64,000 nt of DNA from the NCBI GenBank assembly GCA_965119215.1, contig CBCPKK010000023.1, forward strand, positions 58,636 to 122,635, written 5' to 3'. Below are positions 52,349 to 61,335 of the stretch, in pieces (the first letter of the stretch is position 1; each line of letters begins with the position of its first letter). The stretch is from Buttiauxella sp965119215. GTDB lineage: Bacteria > Pseudomonadota > Gammaproteobacteria > Enterobacterales > Enterobacteriaceae. The notes beneath the pieces were generated by a model. The model saw only the letters and a program-made list of their open reading frames with translations. It was not told where the DNA came from and made no database searches. A program made the translations under genes and the position numbers.

Positions 52349-52432
52349 TTTTGCTGCAAACCGGGCGGCGTGCCTGCCCGGTTCTACTGCTCCCCAGTTT
52401 TGTGTTAGACTCTCTGCGTTTTTCTGCCTGTT

Positions 52433-53149
52433 ATGGTTGAGGTAATTCTGAATACGCCGGCACAGCTCTCACTGCCACTCTATTTGCCTGATGACGAAAC
52501 GTTTGCAAGTTTCTGGCCGGGTGATAACCCTTCTTTACTCGCCGCACTCCAGTCTGTGCTCCGTCAGGATCACAGCGGATATATCTATTTCTGGTCGCGA
52601 GAAGGAGGAGGGCGCAGCCATTTGCTGCATGCCGCCTGTGCGGAACTGTCACAACGTGGCGAAGCGGTCGGCTATGTGCCGTTAGATAAACGCACCTGGT
52701 TTGTCCCGGAAGTGCTGGACGGCATGGAACAGCTGTCGTTGGTGTGTATCGACAACATCGAGTGTGTTGCGGGTGATGAAATGTGGGAAATGGCGATTTT
52801 TAATCTCTATAACCGCATTCTGGAATCAGGTAAAACGCGTCTGTTGATTACCGGCGATCGCCCACCGCGTCAGCTCAATCTGCAATTGCCCGATCTTGCC
52901 TCGCGCCTTGATTGGGGGCAAATCTACAAGCTGCAACCGCTGTCAGATGATGACAAACTCCAGGCCCTGCAACTGCGCTCCAGACTGCGCGGGTTTGAAT
53001 TACCTGAGGACGTAGGGCGTTTCCTGCTAAAACGGTTGGATCGCGAAATGCGCACATTGTTTACGACGCTCGATCAGCTTGATCTGGCCTCTATTACTGC
53101 GCAACGTAAGTTGACGATCCCGTTTGTGAAAGAGATTCTGGGGCTTTAA
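52433..53149 (+). CDS. hda: DnaA inactivator Hda
   Basis: An AAA+ protein that, with the ADP form and the loaded sliding clamp, stimulates hydrolysis of DnaA-bound ATP. The N-terminal clamp-binding motif QLSLPL, a Walker-A-like region SREGGGRSHLLHAAC, and sensor regions near VCIDNIECV are present. The listed start is ATG 52433 (MVEVILNTPAQ). E. coli Hda begins NTPAQLSLPLY from a CTG codon; the equivalent CTG is here at 52448, so the true protein may be 5 residues shorter. It follows uraA after 84 bases. Confidence 0.94.
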   Translation: MVEVILNTPAQLSLPLYLPDDETFASFWPGDNPSLLAALQSVLRQDHSGYIYFWSREGGGRSHLLHAACAELSQRGEAVGYVPLDKRTWFVPEVLDGMEQLSLVCIDNIECVAGDEMWEMAIFNLYNRILESGKTRLLITGDRPPRQLNLQLPDLASRLDWGQIYKLQPLSDDDKLQALQLRSRLRGFELPEDVGRFLLKRLDREMRTLFTTLDQLDLASITAQRKLTIPFVKEILGL

Positions 53150-53151
53150 AC

Positions 53152-53185
53152 GACCCTCATCCCAGCCTTCTCCCTGAGGGAGAAG
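53152..53185. repeat. Short hairpin member of the CCCTC/GAGGG repeat family
   Basis: GACCCTCATCCCAGCCTTCT followed by CCCTGAGGGAGAAGGGG folds into TTCTCCC/GGGAGAA. Its left arm matches the arms of the elements at 11586 and 2487. It lies between the convergent hda and arsC-like genes. Confidence 0.6.
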
Positions 53186-53199
53186 GGGAAAAAGCAGAA

Positions 53200-53556
53200 C
53201 TACAAAATTTCCAGCACCGACTCCGGCGGGCGGCCAATTCTTGCTTCGCCATTTGCCAGCACAATCGGGCGTTCAATCAATTTCGGATTCTCAACCATCG
53301 CCTGAATTAACTGATCTTCACTCAGCGTTTGATCTGCCAGATTCAACTCTTTATACAAATCCTCTTTCTTACGCATAAGGTCACGCGCACTGGCAAAATC
53401 TAATTTGCTCAGCAAGGATTTGATTGTTGCGACATCTGGCGGGGTTTCCAGATACAACACCACTTCGGGTTCTACGCCATTCGCTTTTAGCAGGCTTAAC
53501 GTTTCACGGCTCTTTGAGCAGCGCGGATTGTGATAAATAGAAACGGCTGTAGACAT
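53200..53556 (-). CDS. yfgD: ArsC-family thioredoxin-fold protein (YfgD)
   Basis: A 118-residue protein of the arsenate reductase ArsC family. The N-terminal YHNPRCSKSRETLSLL carries the family cysteine, and RPIVLANGEARIGRPPE contains the conserved RP and RPPE elements. It matches E. coli YfgD, which is annotated as a probable arsenate reductase-like protein; there is no ars operon here, so an arsenate role is doubtful. It lies 11 bases downstream of bepA on the same strand. Confidence 0.93.
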   Translation of the reverse strand: MSTAVSIYHNPRCSKSRETLSLLKANGVEPEVVLYLETPPDVATIKSLLSKLDFASARDLMRKKEDLYKELNLADQTLSEDQLIQAMVENPKLIERPIVLANGEARIGRPPESVLEIL

Positions 53557-53567
53557 CGTAACTCCTG

Positions 53568-55031
53568 TTACATCTTAGAATACTGAAGGAAGCGTTTTTG
53601 CAATTCGCGGAACTGGTCGATTCGCGCGTCATAACGAGCTTGTTGCAAACTCCCTAATTTTACCTGGGAACTGGCGCTACTTAACAGCGAAATGGCTTGG
53701 TCGAGCCGTCCTAGCAGTGCCATGACTTCGGCACGTGCGGCGAGTTCCTGGTCACGATGGCCTAGCGCTGATTCGGTTTGCGCTAACAAATCCCAGGCAT
53801 TGCTGTCATCCGGATGGGCAAATGTATAACGATTAAGGATTTCTTCTGCTTGATTCGCCTGGCCTGCCTGAACGTAGGCATTGGCAAGGTTAAGCTGTAA
53901 TACCGGGTTTTGTTTCAGATCAGGCGCATTTTTCAGCCGGTTAATCGCATCTGCGGATTTATTCTGCCCAAGGTCGATATCCGTGGATAAATCGAGGTAC
54001 CACGCATTTCCCGGTTGAGCGGCCAAAAGCGGCTGCAAAAGTTTACGAGCTTCATCCCATTTATCCGCACCCATTGCCTGTAGCGCACGGCCATATGTAG
54101 CCGCATGCTGTTCACGAATATTGCCTTTCGACCAGCTATCCAATAAATCGCTGGTTAGCTGATTGCGACCAGAGTTGTACATGCCAAGTGTACGTGCTTT
54201 GGCAAAGTAAAAATCTTCAGAAGATTGCACGACTACCGGGCGCATTTGGTTCGCGCGGTTACGCGCATCGGCCAGACGGCTTTCTGGTAATGGGTGGGTA
54301 AGCAGAATTTCTGGTGGACGAGAGGAATAGCGCGACTGATCGAGCAGTTTCTCAAGGAACGTTGGCATGGCTTGTGGATCAAAACCGGAGCGCTGCAACA
54401 CTTGAATACCGATGCGGTCTGCTTCCTGTTCGTTTTGCTGCGTGAAACTGATCATGCCTTGCTGCGTTCCCGCAAGCGTTCCACTCAATGCTGCCATACC
54501 CGCTTGTGGGCTGGCCATCGCCAGTAAAATAGACCCTAATGCGCCAACCCAGGTGAGCGGGGCGTTCTTTTTCTGATCTTCCATAGCACGCGCCAGGTGA
54601 CGCTGCGTAACGTGCGAAATTTCGTGCGCCATTACCGAGGCAAGCTGGCTTTCGTTATCGGAGTAACGGAATAACGCCGAATGGAGCACCACATTACCGC
54701 CAAAGAAGGCAAAGGCGTTGATTTCATCGTTGTTGATCAGGAAGAAATGAAACGGTGTCTTAACGGAATCCGCATGGCTAACCAGGCGCATTCCCAATTT
54801 ATTAATGTACTGCACGAGCAAAGGATCATTGATTAATGGAGCACTGCCTCGCAGTTGACGAACATAATAGTCGCCCATCTGCAGTTCCTGGCCGATTGAC
54901 AGCGTGCTTCCGGCTGTTGTCCCCATATCAGGCAGCTGATCGGTAACATCCGCAAAGGCTGGAGTTGTCGGGCCCGCGAGTAAAGCCGCCATCAGCGTTA
55001 CAACCAGCGATTTTTTCAACTGCTTGAACAT
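53568..55031 (-). CDS. bepA: Beta-barrel assembly-enhancing protease BepA
   Basis: A 487-residue periplasmic M48 metalloprotease and chaperone that helps LptD mature and degrades stalled outer-membrane proteins. The signal peptide ends near residue 27 (AFA-DV). The zinc motif HEISH spans 136-140 (VMAHEISHVTQRH) with the third ligand in NEQEADRIG; a C-terminal TPR domain spans about 310-480. Length equals E. coli BepA (YfgC). It is divergent from perM. Confidence 0.96.
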   Translation of the reverse strand: MFKQLKKSLVVTLMAALLAGPTTPAFADVTDQLPDMGTTAGSTLSIGQELQMGDYYVRQLRGSAPLINDPLLVQYINKLGMRLVSHADSVKTPFHFFLINNDEINAFAFFGGNVVLHSALFRYSDNESQLASVMAHEISHVTQRHLARAMEDQKKNAPLTWVGALGSILLAMASPQAGMAALSGTLAGTQQGMISFTQQNEQEADRIGIQVLQRSGFDPQAMPTFLEKLLDQSRYSSRPPEILLTHPLPESRLADARNRANQMRPVVVQSSEDFYFAKARTLGMYNSGRNQLTSDLLDSWSKGNIREQHAATYGRALQAMGADKWDEARKLLQPLLAAQPGNAWYLDLSTDIDLGQNKSADAINRLKNAPDLKQNPVLQLNLANAYVQAGQANQAEEILNRYTFAHPDDSNAWDLLAQTESALGHRDQELAARAEVMALLGRLDQAISLLSSASSQVKLGSLQQARYDARIDQFRELQKRFLQYSKM

Positions 55032-55243
55032 ACGTCCTGTCCTGTTTAATCAAAGTTAATCTTCGACATGTATTACTTGGTTTTGTTCGCACATAAAGAT
55101 GAACTGTAGCCCACCGCATGACTGAGACCTATCTTAATCTATGACAATTTTAAACTGCCACTGAACAGAGATAAAAAGCGAAGTCTTTGCTGTGACATTT
55201 AGATACAATCTGTCCTCGCACAATGCTGTCAGGGAAGGGATTT

Positions 55244-56314
55244 ATGCTTGAAATGTTGTTGCAGTGGTATCGACGACGGTTTAGCGACCCGGAAGCTATC
55301 GCGCTGCTGGTAATTTTGGTCGCAGGGTTTGTTATCCTGTTCTTCTTCCATGGGCTGTTAGCGCCGTTGTTAGTGGCGATTGTGCTGGCTTATTTGCTGG
55401 AGTGGCCAACTGCGCGGCTTCAGCGTCTTGGATGTTCCCGTACCTGGGCAACGACGATAATACTGGTGTTGTTCGCGGGTATTTTACTGCTGATGGTATT
55501 GGTGGTGGCACCTGTCGCCTGGCAACAAGGCATCTATCTGATTCGTGATATGCCGGGGATGCTCAACAAACTCTCTGATTTTGCCGCAACGCTGCCTAAG
55601 CGTTATCCGGCGTTGGTTGACGCGGGCATTATTGATGCCATGGCTGAGAACATGCGTGGGCGCATGATGGGCATGGGCGATCAGGTTGTGAAATACTCGC
55701 TTGCCTCATTGGTTGGCTTGTTAACGCTGGCCATTTATTTGGTTCTCGTCCCGCTGATGGTGTTCTTCCTGGTTAAAGATAAAGAGCAGATGCTGAATGC
55801 TGTGCGCCGTGTTTTACCACGTAACCGTGGGCTGGCAGGGCAAGTCTGGCAGGAGATGAATCAGCAAATTACTAACTATATCCGCGGCAAAGTGTTGGAA
55901 ATGCTGGTGGTGGGTGTGGTGACGTATATCGGTTTTGTTGTCTTTGGGTTGAACTACTCGCTGCTATTGGCGGTGCTGGTGGGCTTCTCGGTTCTGATCC
56001 CTTACATCGGCGCGTTTGTCGTCACGATTCCAGTCGTGTGCGTGGCGCTTTTCCAGTTTGGTCTTGGCCCCGAGTTCTGGACGCTGTTTGCCGTGTACTT
56101 AATCATCCAGGCGTTGGATGGCAACCTGCTGGTGCCGGTGTTATTTTCCGAAGCGGTAAACCTGCACCCGCTGGTGATTATCCTGTCCGTAGTGATTTTT
56201 GGCGGTCTGTGGGGATTCTGGGGGGTGTTCTTCGCCATCCCACTCGCTACGCTGATTAAAGCGGTGGTGCATGCCTGGCCGGACACGATGCTAGTGGACG
56301 ATAAACCAAATTAG
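55244..56314 (+). CDS. perM: PerM/YfgO, AI-2E family putative permease
   Basis: A 356-residue protein of the AI-2E transporter (UPF0118) family with about eight membrane segments: two near residues 20-55, one near 70-95, and the rest after 150. The first residues MLEMLLQWYRRRFSDPEAI match E. coli. ATG 55244 is preferred because AGGGAAGGGA lies just upstream; an in-frame start at 55223 is possible. The substrate is unknown. Confidence 0.93.
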   Translation: MLEMLLQWYRRRFSDPEAIALLVILVAGFVILFFFHGLLAPLLVAIVLAYLLEWPTARLQRLGCSRTWATTIILVLFAGILLLMVLVVAPVAWQQGIYLIRDMPGMLNKLSDFAATLPKRYPALVDAGIIDAMAENMRGRMMGMGDQVVKYSLASLVGLLTLAIYLVLVPLMVFFLVKDKEQMLNAVRRVLPRNRGLAGQVWQEMNQQITNYIRGKVLEMLVVGVVTYIGFVVFGLNYSLLLAVLVGFSVLIPYIGAFVVTIPVVCVALFQFGLGPEFWTLFAVYLIIQALDGNLLVPVLFSEAVNLHPLVIILSVVIFGGLWGFWGVFFAIPLATLIKAVVHAWPDTMLVDDKPN

Positions 56315-56322
56315 AAACAGTA

Positions 56323-56350
56323 AAAAGCCGACGCGAAGTCGGCTTTTTTA
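56323..56350. terminator. Bidirectional terminator between perM and bcp
   Basis: AAAAAGCCGAC and GTCGGCTTTTT are perfect inverted arms around GCGAA between convergent genes. In E. coli the hyf hydrogenase-4 operon lies at this junction; here only this terminator is present. Confidence 0.9.
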
Positions 56351-56364
56351 TACTTTCAGCGCAA

Positions 56365-56835
56365 TTAAGCGTTTTCTTTCAGCCAGTTCACAACAATATC
56401 GTGATGGTTACTGGTTTTGAAATCATCAAACACTTTCTCGACTTTCCCCTCGCCATCCAGCAGGAAGCTAATACGGTGGATGCCATCGTAGGTTTTACCC
56501 ATAAATGATTTCTCACCCCAGACGCCAAATTGCTCGCAGACCTGGTGGTCTTCGTCAGAAAGCAGCGTGAAGTTGAGTAACTCTTTTTCGGCAAAACGCG
56601 AGAGCTTTTCTGGTTTGTCGGTGCTGATGCCCAGCACTTCCACACCACTTTTTTTCAACGCATCCATGTTGTCGCGCAAACCACATGCTTGCACGGTGCA
56701 GCCTGGTGTCATCGCTTTAGGATAGAAATAAACCAGAACGCGCTGTCCCTGGAAGTCGGTTAAATTTATTTGCTCGCCGTCTTGATCGGGCAAGCTAAAT
56801 TTCGGTGCGCTATCACCGGCTTTCAGTGGGCTCAT
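56365..56835 (-). CDS. bcp: Thioredoxin-dependent thiol peroxidase Bcp
   Basis: A 156-residue peroxiredoxin Q enzyme reducing hydroperoxides. The peroxidatic Cys46 and resolving Cys51 are both in AMTPGCTVQACGLRD. Length equals E. coli Bcp. gcvR lies just upstream on the same strand, with a 14-base gap, so the two are cotranscribed. Confidence 0.97.
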   Translation of the reverse strand: MSPLKAGDSAPKFSLPDQDGEQINLTDFQGQRVLVYFYPKAMTPGCTVQACGLRDNMDALKKSGVEVLGISTDKPEKLSRFAEKELLNFTLLSDEDHQVCEQFGVWGEKSFMGKTYDGIHRISFLLDGEGKVEKVFDDFKTSNHHDIVVNWLKENA

Positions 56836-56849
56836 TACAACTCTCCGTC

Positions 56850-57407
56850 TTAATCATCTTGCTGTGGATAATTCACAACGTTAATACTGCCCTGTGCTTT
56901 GAGTTCTGTACAGAGGGCCTTGAAAGCATCTTCGATTACTGTCGCATCCTGAGAGGCTGGACTATGGGCCGTAATTTGAATGTACAGCTGCGGCGGAGTC
57001 CCATCCAGAGCCGGTTGGGTACGAGAACTCAACTCGGCAATATTCATATGATGAACATCAAAAAGATTGGTGAAACGCTCGATTAAATGAGGTGAGTCGG
57101 TCACTTCTACCTGCACCCAGACTGTGGCTGGCATCGCCGGACGCTCTTGCGCGGCGGTGCGTTTCATCACAATCAGCAAATCCAGCTCTGCACCTTTAAG
57201 CGGCAGCGTCGATTCTATCAGGGTTATCGCATTCCAGGTGCCTGACAGCAGCATGATAAACGTGAACTCTTCACCGAGCATAGCCAGGCGACTGTCTTCA
57301 ATATTACAGCCGCAACTGCTCACATGGCGGGTGATGGTATTAACAATACCAGGCCTGTCCGCCCCAAGGGCTGTGATGACCAAATAATGGTGTGGTGAGG
57401 GAGTCAA
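56850..57407 (-). CDS. gcvR: Glycine cleavage system transcriptional repressor GcvR
   Basis: A 185-residue protein with two tandem ACT domains (about 7-85 and 90-170; YLVITALGADRPGIVNTI, WVQVEVTDSPHLIERF) that binds GcvA and, with glycine as signal, controls gcvTHP repression. The start is assigned to TTG 57407 with AGGAAGAA just upstream, giving LTPSPHHYLVITALGAD like E. coli. An in-frame ATG at 57440 would add eleven residues. It is divergent from dapA. Confidence 0.92.
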   Translation of the reverse strand: MTPSPHHYLVITALGADRPGIVNTITRHVSSCGCNIEDSRLAMLGEEFTFIMLLSGTWNAITLIESTLPLKGAELDLLIVMKRTAAQERPAMPATVWVQVEVTDSPHLIERFTNLFDVHHMNIAELSSRTQPALDGTPPQLYIQITAHSPASQDATVIEDAFKALCTELKAQGSINVVNYPQQDD

Positions 57408-57552
57408 ACGTATTCTTCCTGTGAATCGGTGGGATATCATAAGGAAAGCACAAAAAAAACTTGCGTACAACCGTGTAGCGTCACCTGGTGACTTGCTTTT
57501 GATCCTGCACCAAACGTACCATTGAGACACTTGTTAGCACAGAGGATGGCCA

Positions 57553-58431
57553 ATGTTCACTGGAAGTATTGTCGCGCTTGTGACGCCGATGGATGAGAAA
57601 GGTAATGTCTGCCGGTCAAGCCTGAAAAAACTGATTGATTACCATGTCGCCAGCGGAACCTCGGCGATTGTTTCGGTAGGGACTACCGGAGAGTCAGCTA
57701 CGTTGAGCCATGACGAACACGGTGACGTGGTTATGCTGACGCTGGAACTGGCCGATGGTCGTATTCCTGTTATCGCAGGGACTGGCGCGAATGCCACCTC
57801 TGAAGCTATCTCCCTGACGAAGCGTTTCGAACACAGCGGAATTGTGGGCTGCCTGACGGTTACGCCGTACTACAACCGTCCAACTCAGGAAGGGCTGTAC
57901 CAGCACTTCAAAGCGATTGCCGGAAACACTGACCTGCCGCAGATGCTGTACAATGTGCCGTCTCGTACGGGTTGTGACATGCTGCCTGAAACCGTAGGCC
58001 GCCTGGCGAAGATTAAAAATATTATCGGTATCAAAGAAGCAACCGGGAACTTAACACGAGTAAACCAGATCAAAGAGCTGGTTGAAGATGACTTCATCCT
58101 GGTTAGCGGTGATGACGCCAGTGCGCTGGACTTCATGCAATTGGGTGGCCACGGTGTGATTTCTGTGACGGCAAACGTAGCCGCGCGTGAAATGGCAGAA
58201 GTGTGTAAACTGGCCGCCAATGGGCAATATGCGCAAGCGCGCGTTATCAATGAACGTTTGATGCCGCTGCACAATAAATTATTTGTAGAACCCAATCCTA
58301 TCCCAGTGAAATGGGCTTGTAGGGAGTTGGGACTTGTGGCAACCGATACCTTACGCCTGCCAATGACACCGCTGACTGAAGCCAGTCATCCGGTGATTAT
58401 TAGCGCGCTTAAGCATGCTGGTTTGCTGTAA
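57553..58431 (+). CDS. dapA: 4-hydroxy-tetrahydrodipicolinate synthase
   Basis: A 292-residue TIM-barrel aldolase condensing pyruvate and aspartate semialdehyde, the first step of lysine and diaminopimelate synthesis. The pyruvate-binding lysine is in IIGIKEATGN (about K161), the catalytic tyrosine is in LYNVPSRTGCDM, and TTGESATL lines the site. bamC follows after 16 bases. Confidence 0.98.
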   Translation: MFTGSIVALVTPMDEKGNVCRSSLKKLIDYHVASGTSAIVSVGTTGESATLSHDEHGDVVMLTLELADGRIPVIAGTGANATSEAISLTKRFEHSGIVGCLTVTPYYNRPTQEGLYQHFKAIAGNTDLPQMLYNVPSRTGCDMLPETVGRLAKIKNIIGIKEATGNLTRVNQIKELVEDDFILVSGDDASALDFMQLGGHGVISVTANVAAREMAEVCKLAANGQYAQARVINERLMPLHNKLFVEPNPIPVKWACRELGLVATDTLRLPMTPLTEASHPVIISALKHAGLL

Positions 58432-58447
58432 AGTTTAGGGAGATTTG

Positions 58448-59482
58448 ATGGCTTACACAGTACAGAAGTCGACGGTGGCGAAAGTTGCAGTGGTTTCGTT
58501 AGCTATGCTGCTGGCAGCATGTAGCACTGACCAGCGTTATAAGCGCCAGGTCAGCGGTGACGAATCCTATCTGGATGCAACACCCCTCGCGGAAATCCAC
58601 TCCCCGGCTGGGATGATCCTGCCGGTGCAGAATGGCGAATATAATATTCCGGTCACCAACGGCAGCGGCGCAGTAGGCAAGGCGTTGGATATCCGTCCAC
58701 CAGCTCAACCTCTGGCATTGGTCAGTGGGGCGCGTACTCAGTTTACTGGGGATACCGCAACGCTGATGGTCGAAAGTGCGCGTAATACCGCACTGTGGTC
58801 GCAGGTTGTCAGTGTTCTACAGGCGAAAAACTACGGCATTGATAAACGTGATGACGCCAGCCAAACCCTGACCACTGAGTGGGTAGACTGGAATCGTGCT
58901 GACGAAGATCAACAGTACCGTGGACGCTATCAAATCAGTGTGAAACCACAGGGCTATCAACAAGCCGTAGTGGTTAAACTGCTGAATCTGGAACAGGCTG
59001 GCAAGCCGGTTGCTGATGCGGCATCTATGCAGCGTTACAGCGCCGAAATGCTCAATAACATCAGCGCGAGCCTGGATAAAACCCAGACTGACCAGCAGAA
59101 CGCGAAAGACAATCGTGCAGCAACGCAACTTGATGTACAAAGTGCTGCTGACGACACTGGCTTACCAATGCTGGTGGTGCGTGGTCCGTTCAACGCGGTG
59201 TGGAGCCGTTTACCTGCAACGCTTGAGAAAGTCGGCATGAAAGTCACTGACTCTACGCGCTCAACAGGTAGCATCGCTGTTACGTACAAACCATTGTCTG
59301 ATAGCGCATGGCAAGATTTAGGGGCGAAAGACCCAGGTCTGTCCAGTGGCGACTACAAACTGCAAGTGGGCGACCTCGATAACCGCAGTAGCCTGCAGTT
59401 CATCGACCCGAAAGGTCACACGCTAACGCAGTCCCAGAATGATGCTTTAGTGGCCGCATTCCAGGCGGCATTTAGCAAGTAA
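58448..59482 (+). CDS. bamC: Outer-membrane assembly lipoprotein BamC (NlpB)
   Basis: A 344-residue lipoprotein of the BAM complex. The lipobox MLLAAC gives Cys25 with Ser at +2. The N-terminal segment after it (STDQRYKRQVSGDESYL) is the conserved unstructured part that binds BamD, followed by two helix-grip domains. ATG 58448 gives the same length as E. coli BamC; a TTG one codon upstream is ignored. It is in operon with dapA. Confidence 0.96.
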   Translation: MAYTVQKSTVAKVAVVSLAMLLAACSTDQRYKRQVSGDESYLDATPLAEIHSPAGMILPVQNGEYNIPVTNGSGAVGKALDIRPPAQPLALVSGARTQFTGDTATLMVESARNTALWSQVVSVLQAKNYGIDKRDDASQTLTTEWVDWNRADEDQQYRGRYQISVKPQGYQQAVVVKLLNLEQAGKPVADAASMQRYSAEMLNNISASLDKTQTDQQNAKDNRAATQLDVQSAADDTGLPMLVVRGPFNAVWSRLPATLEKVGMKVTDSTRSTGSIAVTYKPLSDSAWQDLGAKDPGLSSGDYKLQVGDLDNRSSLQFIDPKGHTLTQSQNDALVAAFQAAFSK

Positions 59483-59488
59483 CTTTAA

Positions 59489-59516
59489 AGGCCAGAGAAA
59501 TCTGGCCTTTTTTCTG
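59489..59516 (+). terminator. Terminator after bamC
   Basis: AAGGCCAGA and TCTGGCCTT pair perfectly, followed by a run of T. It separates dapA-bamC from purC. Confidence 0.88.
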
Positions 59517-59523
59517 ATAGCCT

Positions 59524-59539
59524 ACGCAAACGTGTGCGT
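59524..59539 (+). promoter_or_regulatory. PurR box upstream of purC
   Basis: ACGCAAACGTGTGCGT is a textbook PurR operator, 50 bases before the purC start, with the same sequence as the E. coli purC operator as recalled. Confidence 0.88.
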
Positions 59540-59588
59540 AGACACAAATAGCGGAATTTTTAGTTAAATCACACCTGGAGTAAGAAAG

Positions 59589-60302
59589 ATGCAAAAGCAA
59601 GCTGAGTTGTATCGTGGCAAAGCGAAGACCGTATACAGCACGGAAAATCCGGATCTGTTGGTGCTCGAATTCCGCAATGATACGTCAGCAGGAGACGGTG
59701 CACGCATAGAACAGTTTGATCGTAAGGGTATGGTAAACAACAAATTTAACCATTTCATTATGACGAAACTTGAAGAAGCGGGTATTCCAACTCAAATGGA
59801 AGCGCTGTTGTCCGATAACGAAGTGTTGGTTAAGAAGCTCGATATGGTGCCGGTTGAGTGTGTTATCCGCAACCGCGCGGCGGGCTCTTTGGTTAAACGC
59901 CTGGGTATTGAAGAAGGCATTGAACTGAATCCACCGCTGTTTGACCTGTTCCTGAAAAACGATGAGATGCATGACCCGATGGTCAACGAATCTTACTGTG
60001 AAACTTTTGGTTGGGTGAACAAAGAGAATTTGGCTCGTATGCGTGAGTTGAGCTACAAAGCCAACGATGTTCTGAGCAAACTGTTTGATGATGCGGGCCT
60101 GATCCTTGTCGATTTCAAACTGGAATTCGGTTTGTTCAACGGTGAAGTGGTGCTTGGCGATGAGTTCTCTCCAGACGGCAGCCGCCTGTGGGATAAAGAA
60201 ACTCTCGATAAAATGGATAAAGACCGTTTCCGCCAGAGCCTGGGTGGCCTGATTGAAGCCTACGAAGAAGTTGCCCACCGTATTGGCGTTAAATTAGACT
60301 AA
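59589..60302 (+). CDS. purC: Phosphoribosylaminoimidazole-succinocarboxamide synthase
   Basis: A 237-residue ATP-dependent ligase adding aspartate to CAIR in purine synthesis. SAICAR synthetase signatures LYRGKAKTVYST, VIRNRAAGSLVKRLG and LVDFKLEFG are intact, as is DEFSPDGSRLWD. It is monocistronic between two terminators and under a PurR box. Confidence 0.98.
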   Translation: MQKQAELYRGKAKTVYSTENPDLLVLEFRNDTSAGDGARIEQFDRKGMVNNKFNHFIMTKLEEAGIPTQMEALLSDNEVLVKKLDMVPVECVIRNRAAGSLVKRLGIEEGIELNPPLFDLFLKNDEMHDPMVNESYCETFGWVNKENLARMRELSYKANDVLSKLFDDAGLILVDFKLEFGLFNGEVVLGDEFSPDGSRLWDKETLDKMDKDRFRQSLGGLIEAYEEVAHRIGVKLD

Positions 60303-60322
60303 TTTCTCACCTGTTTATTCTT

Positions 60323-60356
60323 AAAGCCGAATGTGTTTTGCACATTCGGCTTTTTC
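60323..60356 (+). terminator. Terminator after purC
   Basis: AAAGCCGAATGTG and CACATTCGGCTTT form a 13-bp stem with a small loop, followed by a T-run. Confidence 0.9.
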
Positions 60357-60435
60357 ACATCTTGCTTCTTATGGTAATCCTGCCATTAACCGCCTACGAT
60401 CTACTCATTACAAATTGTGAACGAAGAGGTCAGCT

Positions 60436-61311
60436 ATGCGTTGGCAAGGGCGTCGCGAGAGCGATAATGTAGAAGACAGAAGAAGTAACTCTTCCGGCCC
60501 AAGTTTTGGTGGCGGTGGTGGCGGGTTCCGCTTACCTGGCGGTAAAGGCGGTATCGTTATATTAATTGTTGTCGTCGTGGCGAGCTATTACGGGGTCGAC
60601 CTCACCTCAATGCTTTCCGGTGGCCAGCCTGTACAACAGCAATCCACTCAACGTTCTATTAGTCCTAACGATGATGAAGCGGCCAAATTCACCTCGGTTA
60701 TTCTTGCGACAACCGAAGATACCTGGGGACAGATTTTCCAGAAGATGGGCCGCACTTATCAGCAGCCAAAACTGGTGATGTACCGTGGTTCTACACGCAC
60801 AGGTTGCGGAACTGGTCAGTCAATTATGGGGCCATTTTACTGCCCGGCAGACAGCACCGTATATATCGACCTTTCGTTCTACGATGAAATGAAACGCAAA
60901 CTGGGCGCAGATGGCGATTTTGCTCAAGGCTATGTGATTGCTCATGAAGTCGGCCACCATGTGCAGAAATTGTTAGGGATTGAACCGAAAGTACGCCAGC
61001 TCCAGCAAGGGGCAAGCCAGGCTGAAGGCAACCGCCTCTCGGTGAAAATGGAATTGCAGGCAGATTGCTTCGCAGGTGTCTGGGGCAACAGCATGCAAAA
61101 ACAAGAAGTGCTGGATGCCGGAGATTTACAGGAAGCCTTGAATGCAGCCGAAGCCATTGGTGATGACCGCCTGCAACAACAAGGGCAAGGACGAGTGGTT
61201 CCCGACAGCTTCACCCACGGTACTTCAGAACAGCGTTATACCTGGTTCAAACGCGGCTTCGATAGCGGTGACCCGGCGCAGTGCAACACTTTCGGTAATA
61301 CCGTCAAATAA
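60436..61311 (+). CDS. ypfJ: YpfJ family neutral zinc metallopeptidase-like protein
   Basis: A 291-residue protein with a cytoplasmic N-terminus rich in Gly/Ser/Arg, one membrane helix (about 37-56, GIVILIVVVVASYYGVDL) and a periplasmic zinc-peptidase domain with HEVGH at 170-174 (VIAHEVGHHVQK). The third ligand is probably the glutamate of LQADCFAGVWG. It matches E. coli YpfJ; its substrates are not known. tmcA follows closely. Confidence 0.94.
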   Translation: MRWQGRRESDNVEDRRSNSSGPSFGGGGGGFRLPGGKGGIVILIVVVVASYYGVDLTSMLSGGQPVQQQSTQRSISPNDDEAAKFTSVILATTEDTWGQIFQKMGRTYQQPKLVMYRGSTRTGCGTGQSIMGPFYCPADSTVYIDLSFYDEMKRKLGADGDFAQGYVIAHEVGHHVQKLLGIEPKVRQLQQGASQAEGNRLSVKMELQADCFAGVWGNSMQKQEVLDAGDLQEALNAAEAIGDDRLQQQGQGRVVPDSFTHGTSEQRYTWFKRGFDSGDPAQCNTFGNTVK

Positions 61312-61335
61312 CGAGATGTGACAAGGATTAAAGCC

